A DNA stretch of 24,542 nucleotides, from the NCBI GenBank assembly GCA_001563325.1, contig LRSK01000033.1, positions 1-24,542 of the forward strand. The letters are read 5' to 3'. The stretch is from Candidatus Thorarchaeota archaeon SMTZ1-83 (GTDB lineage Archaea; Asgardarchaeota; Thorarchaeia; Thorarchaeales; Thorarchaeaceae). Within the stretch, counting starts at the first letter, position 1. Each line of letters opens with the position of its first letter. Position numbers and translations under genes: made by a program. Below are positions 1 to 7,712 of this stretch, piece by piece. The notes under the pieces are model-generated. The model did no database searches. It worked only from the letters and a program-made list of their open reading frames with translations, and was not told where the DNA came from.

Positions 1-1438
1 ATTACGACGCCACTTAGGATCGACTAAGCTTCGGCTGACGACGCATTGCCGAAGAACCCTTTCCCTTTCGGTGACATGGATTCTCACCATGCTTAGCTGT
101 TACTACTGCCAGGATCATCAAACCCGGACGGTCCACGGGACCTCACAGCCCCACTTCTGCCCGACCGGGTCGCTCCGCTACCAGATCACACGGTACTACC
201 CGTGTGCTGAATGGTCTCGGTGACCAGATTTAGCCCCGTCCATTTTCAAGGCCGAGAGCCTCGGTCTGTGAGCTGTTACGCTTTCGTTCGGGGATAGCTG
301 CTTCTAAGCTCACCCCCTCGGTTCTCCCCATCTCGGCCTGCCGGGCTTACCCCGGGCACCCGTCTCCTGCCGTCTACAGTTCATGCAGCTTCGGAGTTTT
401 CAGGATGGTGAAGGTCTTATCGACCCCCGGGCACATCCGAAAGTGCTCTACACCACATGATACCTCGAGCAGGGCTTGGCTGCGACCAACTTCGCGGAGA
501 ACGAGCAATCACCAGTCTAGATAAGCCTTTTACCCCTTCGCGCAGGTCAACGGAACGAGTTGCACGTCAGAACCCTTTCGGGCCTCCACCGAGCTTTCGC
601 CCGGCTTCACCCTGCCCACGCCAAGATCGACTGGTTTCTCGTGTCACGGGACTTCACGCGCTTATCACACGTCGCCCCTCACTCTTGCGAGCTGCGGGCT
701 TATCGCTTTCGCTTCGTTTACGGCTTGATGCCTTATCCTCGCCACGCCCATGAACTCCCTGGCCCGTGTTTCGAGACGGATGATGCTGATTCGATCCACT
801 CGGGTCCTACTGCAGGATTGCTCCTGTTTCGTTCCCCGAGAATCTCCTCTTTTAATCAGCATCCTTTGAGTAGACCACTGGTTTCAGGTGCTTTTCACCC
901 CGCTCCCGCGGCACTTTTCAACTTTCGCTCGCGCTACTAGTCTGCTATCGGTTTGGCTGAGTATTTAGGCTTCGCAGATTGTACCTGCGACATTCACGCG
1001 AGAAAACCAACCCGCGCTACTCGGGAGCCTCAAACATACCCGTGTTTTACGCCTACGGGGGTGTCACCCTCTATGCCAGGTCATTCCAGACCACTTCGGC
1101 TTACGCACGTCGGTAATAAGTTCGAGGCCCACACACCACATCTCCCTCTACTCTTCGCACAGGGATTCAGTTTGGCCTGTTCCGCTTTCGCTCGCTGTTA
1201 CTCACGGAATCACTATTGTTTTCTCTTCCTGCCCGTACTAAGATGCTTCAGTTCCGAGCGTTCCCAATCCAGTTGTGACACTGGATCCATGCGGGGTATT
1301 AGCCCACATGAGGAAGTCCAATTCGGGGACCCTGGGATCAATGGCTTCATGCGCCTACCCCAGGCTTTTCGCAGCTCGTGACGCCCTTCATCGGCTAGCC
1401 AACCTAGTCATCCACCAGCGGCCGTACAGCTTTTGCAG
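1..1438 (-). rRNA. 23S ribosomal RNA, 5' half (partial)
   Basis: The minus strand reads as the 5' half of a large-subunit rRNA and continues past the left edge. Landmarks seen on that strand are GGTGGATG (1409-1416), GATGAAGG (1385-1392), the following CTGCGAAAAGCC segment, and an archaeal-type GAATTGGACTTCCTC near 1310-1325. The far end matches the domain around E. coli positions 1500-1590 (AAGGGTTC, then GTCGATCCTAAG). The 5' end is placed at about 1438 by aligning GGTGGATG with positions 23-30 of the E. coli gene, so it may be off by several bases. Stop-poor open frames on both strands here are rRNA artefacts. No 16S gene or tRNA lies upstream; the next gene is a protein-coding acetyltransferase. 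Confidence 0.95.
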
Positions 1439-1875
1439 TCCTACTCATGAGACCGGCACAGTATTACCTGTTGCCAAGGAGTTGTAACTTCATATTTGTG
1501 TACGTATGCCTCCATCCTCTGCAATCTCAGCATTACAACACTCCGTGCACTGCACATCATTGAATCATATGCTTCGACGGTCCCCCATCAGGAATGACTC
1601 CATCCTTCGGTCTGGTCCCGATGGGCCTTCCTCCAGCATAACCACGCCGGATTCCGGACCTCAAGCGCACAACCTACTCATTCGGGTGCACGCTCCGTCA
1701 GCCGTCTTGGCCGACGATTTAAAGCTTGCTGTGCGTCGAGCTCTGCCTGAATCGCTAGAACAGCCTCACGACGTTGACGTCGCATAAGACCGTCTCTACT
1801 CGACGAAAGCATGTTATTTGCCCGTTAATCCAAGATAAAGCTTACGCCATATGCACATGGTCAGGGCGATTGAAG
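1439..1875 (-). other. 23S rRNA leader / upstream intergenic region
   Basis: These 437 bases lie between the 23S 5' end and the stop codon of the acetyltransferase gene. I see no convincing protein gene. On the minus strand the stretch is rich in potential stems. GTCGGCC pairs with GGCTGAC (about 1695-1715), the near-palindrome GACGT-CA-ACGTC lies near 1771-1782, and CCCATCGGGA pairs with TCCTGATGGG (about 1587-1628, one G-U pair). It probably holds the rRNA promoter and the 5' strand of the pre-rRNA processing stem; the 3' partner is outside the window. I looked for SRP RNA, RNase P RNA and tRNA signatures and did not find convincing ones. A second AT-rich box, TTTAAA at 1718-1723, is an alternative promoter. 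Confidence 0.5.
1833..1840 (-). promoter_or_regulatory. Possible TATA box for 23S rRNA
   Basis: The minus strand reads CTTTATCT here, preceded by purine-containing sequence that could act as a BRE. Initiation about 25 bases downstream would give a leader of roughly 370 bases before the 23S 5' end. The alternative box at 1718-1723 would give about 260 bases. This is a pattern-based guess. Confidence 0.25.
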
Positions 1876-3156
1876 CTAACACATGTAGTAGGCTATGCAA
1901 CTCTCGCGTTTGGGGAACAGAGTCTGGATTAAGGAGCGTATCCTTCCATCGACCAAGAAATCTATGTTTGCCCGATTCAGTTCATCGATGCTGTAATCGC
2001 CAAGGATGAGTTTCGCTAGTTCATTAGGCGGGGCTCTGAACTCTCTTCTATCACCTGTTTCTTGCATACCCAGGTCTTGTACTTTCGTGATCTTCCCGTT
2101 CTTGAATCTGAGCAGGTAACAGTTGCGGTGAGTGTTTAACATGACATCATATGTGAGTCCATGAAACATCGTTCCCTTCAGACGCTTCTCAAGGACCCGA
2201 GAGATTTTCTTGAGAAGACTGACAATGTCGGGAATCCGAATCTGAAACTTCCACCAGGCGAGTGCCTTGCCTCCCAGATCTTGAGCCATTCTGCAGAGGT
2301 TGTTCTGGTCTGGACCAACGAGTTCGATGCGACATGCCTGACTCTGGAGTGCCTCTTGGCGTAGATGATGTAGAACTCTCATTACTCCATTATAGCTTGT
2401 CACACTACTCTCACTGACATGGAGGACTCGGTCTTGAGGCTCGTCCTTGGCTCCTTTACTCAGACTGTATCGAAAATACCCATCAACACGTCCTTCCTCT
2501 TCAACTACCATGGTCGTGAAGTCACTCTCGAACTCCTTCTTGAATCGCTCCTGTATCTCCCAGAGTTCCCTGCTGCGCATACTGTAGACGAGAAGTCGTT
2601 GATTGTGATTGTCATAGAGGCGGATCAATTTATCGAGATCCGACTCGGCCGCCTCCCTGACGGACAACTTCATGAAGGGAGCCTCAGTGCCTTCACTAAT
2701 CTTGGGTATCAAGTGAGGACCCAGTGTAACGCGCCGGCCCAAGGGCAGGATGAACTCATAGCCGAACTGGCGGTAGTAATGAGGAATCCCTTGGATTACG
2801 GAGATGTCGTACTTACCGTCCCTCAGCAGGATGTCAAAGTGGGAGTACAACGAGCGAACAAGACCCCGTTTCCGATACTCCTTGAGAGTGCCAACCCATC
2901 CTAGTTCCAGATTCCGAAGAGGAACTCCTTCGTATGCCCAAGTACTTGGAATGGCGTTCATTGCTGAAACAATCATGCCCTTGTCAACGTCACGGATGAA
3001 GTAGTTCATGTCAAGGCCAAAGCCAGGGAGATTCTTGATCACACGTCTGAGTTCCTTAGGATCATCTTCATGGACCTTTGAATTGAATTCCAAGAGATCC
3101 TCCAAGTCTTGTTCAGTCTTCGCAGTGCAGAACTCAAACCCGTCAGGCAGCTCCAA
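1876..3156 (-). CDS. Eis-like GNAT N-acetyltransferase with SCP2-type C-terminal domain
   Basis: This is a 426-residue protein with the layout of the Eis family: an N-terminal GNAT fold (about 1-150), a second degenerate GNAT-like domain (about 160-300) and a sterol-carrier-like C-terminal domain (about 305-420). The acetyl-CoA loop is visible as EYRKRGLVRSL near residue 95. Eis proteins acetylate amines using acetyl-CoA and use the C-terminal carboxylate in catalysis; the substrate here is unknown. The start is a TTG preceded by GGAGGAT about 10 bases upstream. It lies 65 bases downstream of RNase PH on the same strand, so co-transcription is possible. The fold assignment is fairly firm; the substrate is not. 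Confidence 0.8.
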   Translation of the reverse strand: MELPDGFEFCTAKTEQDLEDLLEFNSKVHEDDPKELRRVIKNLPGFGLDMNYFIRDVDKGMIVSAMNAIPSTWAYEGVPLRNLELGWVGTLKEYRKRGLVRSLYSHFDILLRDGKYDISVIQGIPHYYRQFGYEFILPLGRRVTLGPHLIPKISEGTEAPFMKLSVREAAESDLDKLIRLYDNHNQRLLVYSMRSRELWEIQERFKKEFESDFTTMVVEEEGRVDGYFRYSLSKGAKDEPQDRVLHVSESSVTSYNGVMRVLHHLRQEALQSQACRIELVGPDQNNLCRMAQDLGGKALAWWKFQIRIPDIVSLLKKISRVLEKRLKGTMFHGLTYDVMLNTHRNCYLLRFKNGKITKVQDLGMQETGDRREFRAPPNELAKLILGDYSIDELNRANIDFLVDGRIRSLIQTLFPKRESCIAYYMC

Positions 3157-3221
3157 GGGTGTTATCCTCCTATTGGGTCAACTCAATTCTAGTAGACAAT
3201 GCTGAGGTATAACTGTCGCCC

Positions 3222-3959
3222 TCACTTGCCGAGAGCCTTCTTCTGTGCCTCAATTAGCTCCCGTATTCCCTTGGTTGCTAGGCTGAGCATCTGGTCAAGT
3301 GTTCCTCGGTTGAAAGGCGGCCCCTCAGCAGTCCCTTGGACCTCCACAAAATCAGAATCGCGCATGACCACATTCATGTCTACATCTGCTTGAGCGTCCT
3401 CGACATAGCAGAGATCGAGAAGGGTCTCATCATCCACAGTTCCCACGCTCACAGCCGCAACATGTCCTAGCAGAGGAATTTCTCGTATCATGTCCATGTC
3501 AAACATAAACTGGAGGGCATCGCATAAGGCAACATATCCACCAGTTATTGAAGCGGTCCTCGTGCCTCCATCAGCCTGAATCACATCGCAGTCTATTCTG
3601 ATGGTGTTCTCACCCAAACGCTTGAGATCTACAGCTGCCCTCAATGATCTGCCAACAAGACGCTGGATCTCTGCACCTCGGCCGCTGAGTCTGTTTCGAT
3701 TTGTCCTATCTTCAGTTGCGCGGGGAAGCATCGCATACTCAGCAGTCACCCAGCCTTGGTCCGCGTTGTTGAGCCAGCCGGGAACGCCATCTTCAACGGT
3801 TGCTGTGCAAATCACCTTTGTTTCGCCTGTACTGATTAGGACTGAACCTTCTGGATACTTCAGGAAACCGCGCTGTATTGCTACAGACCTTAGCTCATCC
3901 GCGGCGCGTCTATCGATGCGGGTCACTGCAGTCAACTCGCACTCAAAAGCACATCGCAC
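3222..3959 (-). CDS. rph: RNase PH, bacterial type
   Basis: A phosphorolytic 3'-to-5' exoribonuclease that in bacteria trims tRNA 3' ends. The sequence carries the bacterial RNase PH pattern: [12 protein letters not shown] near the N terminus, [30 protein letters not shown] with the phosphate-site arginine, [15 protein letters not shown], the acidic active-site region [19 protein letters not shown], and [18 protein letters not shown]. It is clearly closer to this type than to the archaeal exosome subunit Rrp41. The longest frame starts at GTG 3959. A GTG at 3926 gives [13 protein letters not shown], which aligns best with the usual RNase PH N terminus and gives 234 residues. An AT-rich box at 3991-4000 could serve as TATA for the 3959 start. 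Transfer from bacteria is the likely origin (inference). Confidence 0.92.
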   Translation of the reverse strand: MRCAFECELTAVTRIDRRAADELRSVAIQRGFLKYPEGSVLISTGETKVICTATVEDGVPGWLNNADQGWVTAEYAMLPRATEDRTNRNRLSGRGAEIQRLVGRSLRAAVDLKRLGENTIRIDCDVIQADGGTRTASITGGYVALCDALQFMFDMDMIREIPLLGHVAAVSVGTVDDETLLDLCYVEDAQADVDMNVVMRDSDFVEVQGTAEGPPFNRGTLDQMLSLATKGIRELIEAQKKALGK

Positions 3960-4056
3960 CTATTATTTCTCGTGGGCGAATGGTTCCACTAGATATCTTT
4001 ATTGAGAAGCCTATGCAATGGAGAGTCATCCTGTTGTGCTGTACCGCATGAGGGAA

Positions 4057-4063
4057 GAGGTGA
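4057..4063 (+). promoter_or_regulatory. Shine-Dalgarno sequence fixing a GTG start
   Basis: GAGGTGA lies seven bases before the GTG at 4071. It is a near-full match to the anti-SD end of 16S rRNA and decides the start of the nucleotidyltransferase gene over an upstream in-frame TTG at 4002. Confidence 0.7.
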
Positions 4064-4070
4064 CCGCGTC

Positions 4071-5093
4071 GTGTTTGACCTGCAGAAGAAGTTCAATGCT
4101 GCATTGAAAGACACTGTGAAAGAGTGGAAAAGTCACGACAAGGTAAAGGGCATCTTCGTATATGGGTCATTCGTGAGGGGAACACTGACAGCCACGTCCG
4201 ATCTGAATCTTGGGATCATCTGGGATGACCCTGAGTCACCCGGACAGCTGTTCCAGGAACACAAAGGTATTCGGATTGACATCGTCTTCCTGAAGCCGAA
4301 TCTGATAGAAGACATCTTTGAAGGAGAAACCAATGACGCGCTCCGCATTGCCGAACTTATCGGAAGACTGAGGAATGCCAAGGTTGTTCACGATACAAAA
4401 GGAATGCTCAAGAACTGGCAGGAACGCGCATCCAAATTCGTGTGGTCTGAAGATGCTGTAGACAGTGTCAAGGACCAGGCACTCTTGTCCTTGAAGAATG
4501 CATCGAAGAGTGCTGAGCTGGGCGACGCGATAAGTGCAATCCATGAACTTCGTAGCGGACTGTTCGACCTAGGACGCGTAATCATCATGAGAAACAACTA
4601 CTTCTCAATCATGAAGCCATCAGAGGTGCTTACTGAGATACGTCTCCTTGATCCAGTTTCATACCCACTCTTCTTGAGAACCTTCAAACTGAAGGGGATG
4701 GAAGAGGAAGAGCTTATGGATACTCTTGAGGAGGTCAGGAGCTGGATTGAAATTGCAGAAGGCCGTTTCAGTGAAGGCGCCGTTGATGACTATGCGATGG
4801 AACTCCTTGCGCGCGCACAGCGAGAGTATCATGGAGCAAGAAACTGCACACTATCCGGGGATTACGAGCTTGCCGTATTGGAGATGAGACATGCAGTCGA
4901 CGACATAGGTCGCGCATTGCTGGCCTTGACAGGTCAGTTTGAGGTCGATCAGACTAGTTTCGTCCAAGCGCTACAAGAGAGTGAGCCAGTGTTCTATGAG
5001 AATATCTTGGTCCAGCACGGCGCCTTCGACTTCACAGACAAGGGGATTGAGAGAGGTATTAGTGAAGCGTATTTCATTGCGCAACGATTGTAG
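4071..5093 (+). CDS. MNT-fold nucleotidyltransferase with two HEPN-like helical repeats
   Basis: The 340-residue protein begins with a minimal nucleotidyltransferase domain: YGSFVRGTLTATSDLNLG (31-48) supplies the GS loop and D44, and RIDIVFL (68-74) supplies the third acidic residue, D70. The second carboxylate position is asparagine (N46), so catalysis may be weakened. The rest is helical and looks duplicated. GDAISAIHELRSGLFDLGR (151-169) matches GDYELAVLEMRHAVDDIGR (263-281), each inside a HEPN-like bundle. I see no HEPN RNase R-x4-6-H motif. MNT and HEPN folds commonly pair in toxin-antitoxin systems that modify or cleave RNA; here they are fused. The next gene starts 62 bases downstream on the same strand. 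Function is unknown; the NTase domain is well supported. Confidence 0.75.
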   Translation: MFDLQKKFNAALKDTVKEWKSHDKVKGIFVYGSFVRGTLTATSDLNLGIIWDDPESPGQLFQEHKGIRIDIVFLKPNLIEDIFEGETNDALRIAELIGRLRNAKVVHDTKGMLKNWQERASKFVWSEDAVDSVKDQALLSLKNASKSAELGDAISAIHELRSGLFDLGRVIIMRNNYFSIMKPSEVLTEIRLLDPVSYPLFLRTFKLKGMEEEELMDTLEEVRSWIEIAEGRFSEGAVDDYAMELLARAQREYHGARNCTLSGDYELAVLEMRHAVDDIGRALLALTGQFEVDQTSFVQALQESEPVFYENILVQHGAFDFTDKGIERGISEAYFIAQRL

Positions 5094-5155
5094 ACACTCT
5101 CGTTTGGTTACATTGATTAGACAAGATTGAAGTCGTCCGTGACTCGTGGAGCTTG

Positions 5156-5695
5156 ATGTCCGGAGCAGAGTCTGAGATAGTGAAACTTGCCAGTGTTACT
5201 CTCACTCGTGATAAACAGGACAGAATCGAACCAGAGTTTGGGAGATATGCATCTGCAACAAACTACGTCATCAAAGTGATTCTGAAAGAGCACTTCCCTT
5301 CAGGAAGCAAGACACTTGAACACGTTCGAGAGGATTTCTCGAACCGGTTTGACAAGCGAGAGCAGTATCTAAGAGATGTCGTAAAGACGGCATGGGTTGA
5401 AGTAGGTCGACATCGAAGATTGGCGGAAATCGTTAGCAGCATGAGGAACAAGCCCCCTGTCTTCAAGGAGGGGAGGATGATCCTCTCCCATCCGATCGTC
5501 AGGGTTCAGGAGAAGGGATTGAATCTAGAGACCCAAGATCGAAATACAATACCAATTCCGTTTGACAAACCAAGCAGGAATCGTGCGGCCTCTCAACTCC
5601 ACGAGCTTGCTACTGGGCGGAAGAAGCAGGGGAGGGTTAGGATGACGTGGATCAGAGAGGGCTATATGACTATCGACATTCGTATGGATATATAG
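5156..5695 (+). CDS. Stand-alone TnpB-N-like protein, no RuvC domain
   Basis: The 179-residue protein starts at ATG 5156 with GGAG five bases upstream. Its layout resembles the N-terminal nucleic-acid-binding half of TnpB (IS200/IS605 OrfB). There is an opening beta strand followed by a helix (ASATNYVIKVILKEHF), a helical segment ending in YLRDVVKTAWVEVGRHRR, the TnpB-like turn KPPVFKEGRMILSHPIVRVQ, and a closing beta hairpin RVRMTWIREGYMTIDIRMDI. In TnpB the RuvC-I strand follows at once; here a stop codon comes instead and a convergent gene begins 17 bases later. So there is no nuclease, no zinc ribbon and no visible insertion-sequence end. It could be a repurposed RNA- or DNA-binding module or a remnant. 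The resemblance is by eye. Confidence 0.5.
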   Translation: MSGAESEIVKLASVTLTRDKQDRIEPEFGRYASATNYVIKVILKEHFPSGSKTLEHVREDFSNRFDKREQYLRDVVKTAWVEVGRHRRLAEIVSSMRNKPPVFKEGRMILSHPIVRVQEKGLNLETQDRNTIPIPFDKPSRNRAASQLHELATGRKKQGRVRMTWIREGYMTIDIRMDI

Positions 5696-5712
5696 GACAC
5701 TTCGGCTCCAGA

Positions 5713-6603
5713 TCACTTGTCGAAGTCCCAAGATGTGAGTGCACCAGAGTGATCAGCAGAATAGAGGCATAGTCCCCTAGGCGCCCAGACAAGAGAAGAC
5801 AGACCTGCCAGTTGGCTCTCGTCCAAAATCCTCTTCCCTGATTCAAGAGACCAAACGATAAGCCGTCGGTCCCATCCTCCAGATACAAGATGTGTGCTGG
5901 AAGGGTCAACCGCCAGTGATGTCACAACATCGGTGTGCCCAGACAGCTCTACGCGATCCTTGGGGCTCTCAGGATCTACAGAGAGTACGACTCCATTATG
6001 AAGACCCAGGAAGACCCGAGAATCGTCTGGTGCAATGCACAATGCACGTATGCGGTGTTTTTGCTTGACAAGCGTTCCTATTCTCTCGAAGCTGGTCATG
6101 TCGAAGACCTTGCACTCGCCATCCCATGATGCTGTTACGAGCTTCGAGTCATCACTTGTGAATGCCAATCCCGAAACGTCTGTTCTGTGAGCTTGCAGGT
6201 TTCGGAGGTTCTTCAGAGTGGAAACTGAGAATACCTTCACCTCTCCATCACGGGCTCCAGCAGCGCCCCGGGCGGACTTTGAATCCACTCCCAGCGCCTT
6301 TACCTCCGTACCATGTCGAAGCATGGGATTCTCTTTGGGGGCACCCCTCATGGTCCACCTTCTTGTTGTGCAATCCCAGCTTGTTGACAATAGACCCTTT
6401 CCCTTGGTTATGAAAGAAACTCCTGAAACTGCGCCCTCGTGTCCTTTGAGAGCTTTCTTCGGTTTACCATTACAAGAATCAAGAAGAATAATCTCCGAGT
6501 CCAACGTTCCACAGGCCAGGTGTTTTCCCGTCGGATTCACAGACAGGCAGGTCAGTGGTGGTGACTCCATTCCCACGGGCCTGTACAGAACGGTCTTCTT
6601 CAA
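5713..6603 (-). CDS. WD40-repeat protein, one seven-bladed propeller
   Basis: The 296-residue protein is built of about seven WD40 repeats spanning residues 17-296, with typical GH...WD endings. Examples are LKGHEGAVSGVSF...STSWD, LQAHRTDVSGLAF...TASWDG, LSGHTDVVTSLAV...SGGWD and the closing SWDFDK. Seven repeats make one complete beta-propeller, a protein-interaction scaffold. No signal peptide or extra domain is seen, so it is probably cytoplasmic. The start is a TTG with GGTGAT about six bases upstream. It follows the M28-type gene on the same strand after 69 bases and is convergent with the TnpB-N-like gene. Partners cannot be told from the sequence. Confidence 0.88.
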   Translation of the reverse strand: MKKTVLYRPVGMESPPLTCLSVNPTGKHLACGTLDSEIILLDSCNGKPKKALKGHEGAVSGVSFITKGKGLLSTSWDCTTRRWTMRGAPKENPMLRHGTEVKALGVDSKSARGAAGARDGEVKVFSVSTLKNLRNLQAHRTDVSGLAFTSDDSKLVTASWDGECKVFDMTSFERIGTLVKQKHRIRALCIAPDDSRVFLGLHNGVVLSVDPESPKDRVELSGHTDVVTSLAVDPSSTHLVSGGWDRRLIVWSLESGKRILDESQLAGLSSLVWAPRGLCLYSADHSGALTSWDFDK

Positions 6604-6672
6604 TCCAAATCACCGTGAATAAGGTCAACAGATAGTGGATTAGGTCCTTGCTTGTTAAAAACGTGTAATATC

Positions 6673-7683
6673 CTATCTTCGTCTTGTCAATAATAGGACG
6701 GCCACTGCTATGATTGGGACGGCTACAAGCAGTGCTATGTATAGGAAGTCAGAGGGGTTCGGCGCGAATGGGCCATCATTGGCCAGTCCGCTTACAACAA
6801 ACGTTTCTGCTACTTCTCCAACTGCCTGAAGAATTGTACTGCTGCACTTGTCAGGGGTGTCTTCCACGGTATGCCAAGATGAGGGAAAGGGGTCGTGTTG
6901 GATTATGTCAAGGGCAGGGACAGCTGCATCAAGAAACGGACGATGGTCGTCCAAGATGCTGCCGCCAAGTGTGTCAATGAAGAGACCGTCGTGACCGATA
7001 TCAGCAGCAAGAGACCAGACTGCGTCCTGGAGTGATCTTGTCGAGCCGCGCTCTCGTGGAAAACGTGCATCCTTATCACCGACCATATCAAACAGAATCA
7101 TCGCGGCGATTGCTTCTCTTCTGGTCGTATTCAGTTCGCTCACATAGTACGTAGAACCCACAATCCAGTCCCATCCAGAGATTCCCCCAGAGTCCTCGGC
7201 ATCGAAGAAGACGATTTCCACATCAGAGCGAACGGATACCGGGAGCACCCCTGAGAGTTCAAGCAGGACAGCAGATCCGCTGGCGCCATCATTGGCACCG
7301 AGAACAGGACGGGTTCGATTTGCTGGATCTGGATCTTGATCTGCAAACGGCCTGGTGTCATAGTGTGCAGCCAGTACTATTGTTGCATTGTCAGCGGCCC
7401 CATAACGCGCAATCAAGTTGACACATTCTACCCCTAGATAGGTGAATTTCTGCTCAATCACAGTCCACCCAAATGACTCCAAGATTCCTGTGAAGTACTC
7501 TCTGCAGAGCGTCAGATTATCGGATCCTGGAGGCCGAGGTCCAAACTGGCACTGCTGAGTCAGATACAGCATGGCGTTTGCTCCATCAAACTCAGGGACA
7601 TGACTGGTCTGAATGGCCTTCACGCTTCCTATAGGAGTGAAGAGTAATAGTAGGACAAGCCACGTCACCCGCATGCGCTTCAC
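6673..7683 (-). CDS. Secreted membrane-anchored M28-family, glutaminyl cyclase-like enzyme
   Basis: The 336-residue protein has an N-terminal signal peptide (about 1-23) and a C-terminal transmembrane helix (about 313-332) ending in TRRR, so the catalytic domain should face outside. The M28 core shows H107 (AAHYD), D132 (GANDGASGS), E163-D164 (FFDAED), D246-H247 (DDHRPFL) and H271 (FPSSWHTVEDTPD). The WHT motif, the DDHxPFL segment and the single-metal ligand set D/D/H resemble glutaminyl-peptide cyclotransferase more than aminopeptidases. That enzyme turns N-terminal Gln into pyroglutamate. An aminopeptidase role remains possible. The start is GTG 7683 or the ATG at 7674. It lies 30 bases after the geranylgeranyl reductase gene and is probably co-transcribed with it. 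Confidence 0.82.
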   Translation of the reverse strand: MKRMRVTWLVLLLLFTPIGSVKAIQTSHVPEFDGANAMLYLTQQCQFGPRPPGSDNLTLCREYFTGILESFGWTVIEQKFTYLGVECVNLIARYGAADNATIVLAAHYDTRPFADQDPDPANRTRPVLGANDGASGSAVLLELSGVLPVSVRSDVEIVFFDAEDSGGISGWDWIVGSTYYVSELNTTRREAIAAMILFDMVGDKDARFPRERGSTRSLQDAVWSLAADIGHDGLFIDTLGGSILDDHRPFLDAAVPALDIIQHDPFPSSWHTVEDTPDKCSSTILQAVGEVAETFVVSGLANDGPFAPNPSDFLYIALLVAVPIIAVAVLLLTRRR

Positions 7684-7712
7684 AGGCCTTTACGAGCCTG
7701 TAGCTAATTGGC

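Noticed and set aside
457..1487. Open frames on both strands up to 142 codons
   Set aside because: They lie within the 23S rRNA region; composition and conserved rRNA landmarks explain them.
1587..1640. RNase P or SRP RNA in the 23S leader
   Set aside because: GAGGAAGGCCC on the minus strand is only a partial match to the RNase P core, and the SRP loop (GGAAG...AGCA) is absent.
1506..1787. 93-codon plus-strand frame in the 23S leader
   Set aside because: It lies antisense to structured leader sequence, has no SD, and its residues look random and Ser/Pro-rich.
2419..2904. 161-codon plus-strand frame
   Set aside because: It is an antisense shadow of the acetyltransferase gene, whose domains are clear.
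5093..5712. Intact IS200/IS605 transposon
   Set aside because: No TnpA, no RuvC portion and no recognisable end hairpins or target tetranucleotide; only the N-terminal module is present.
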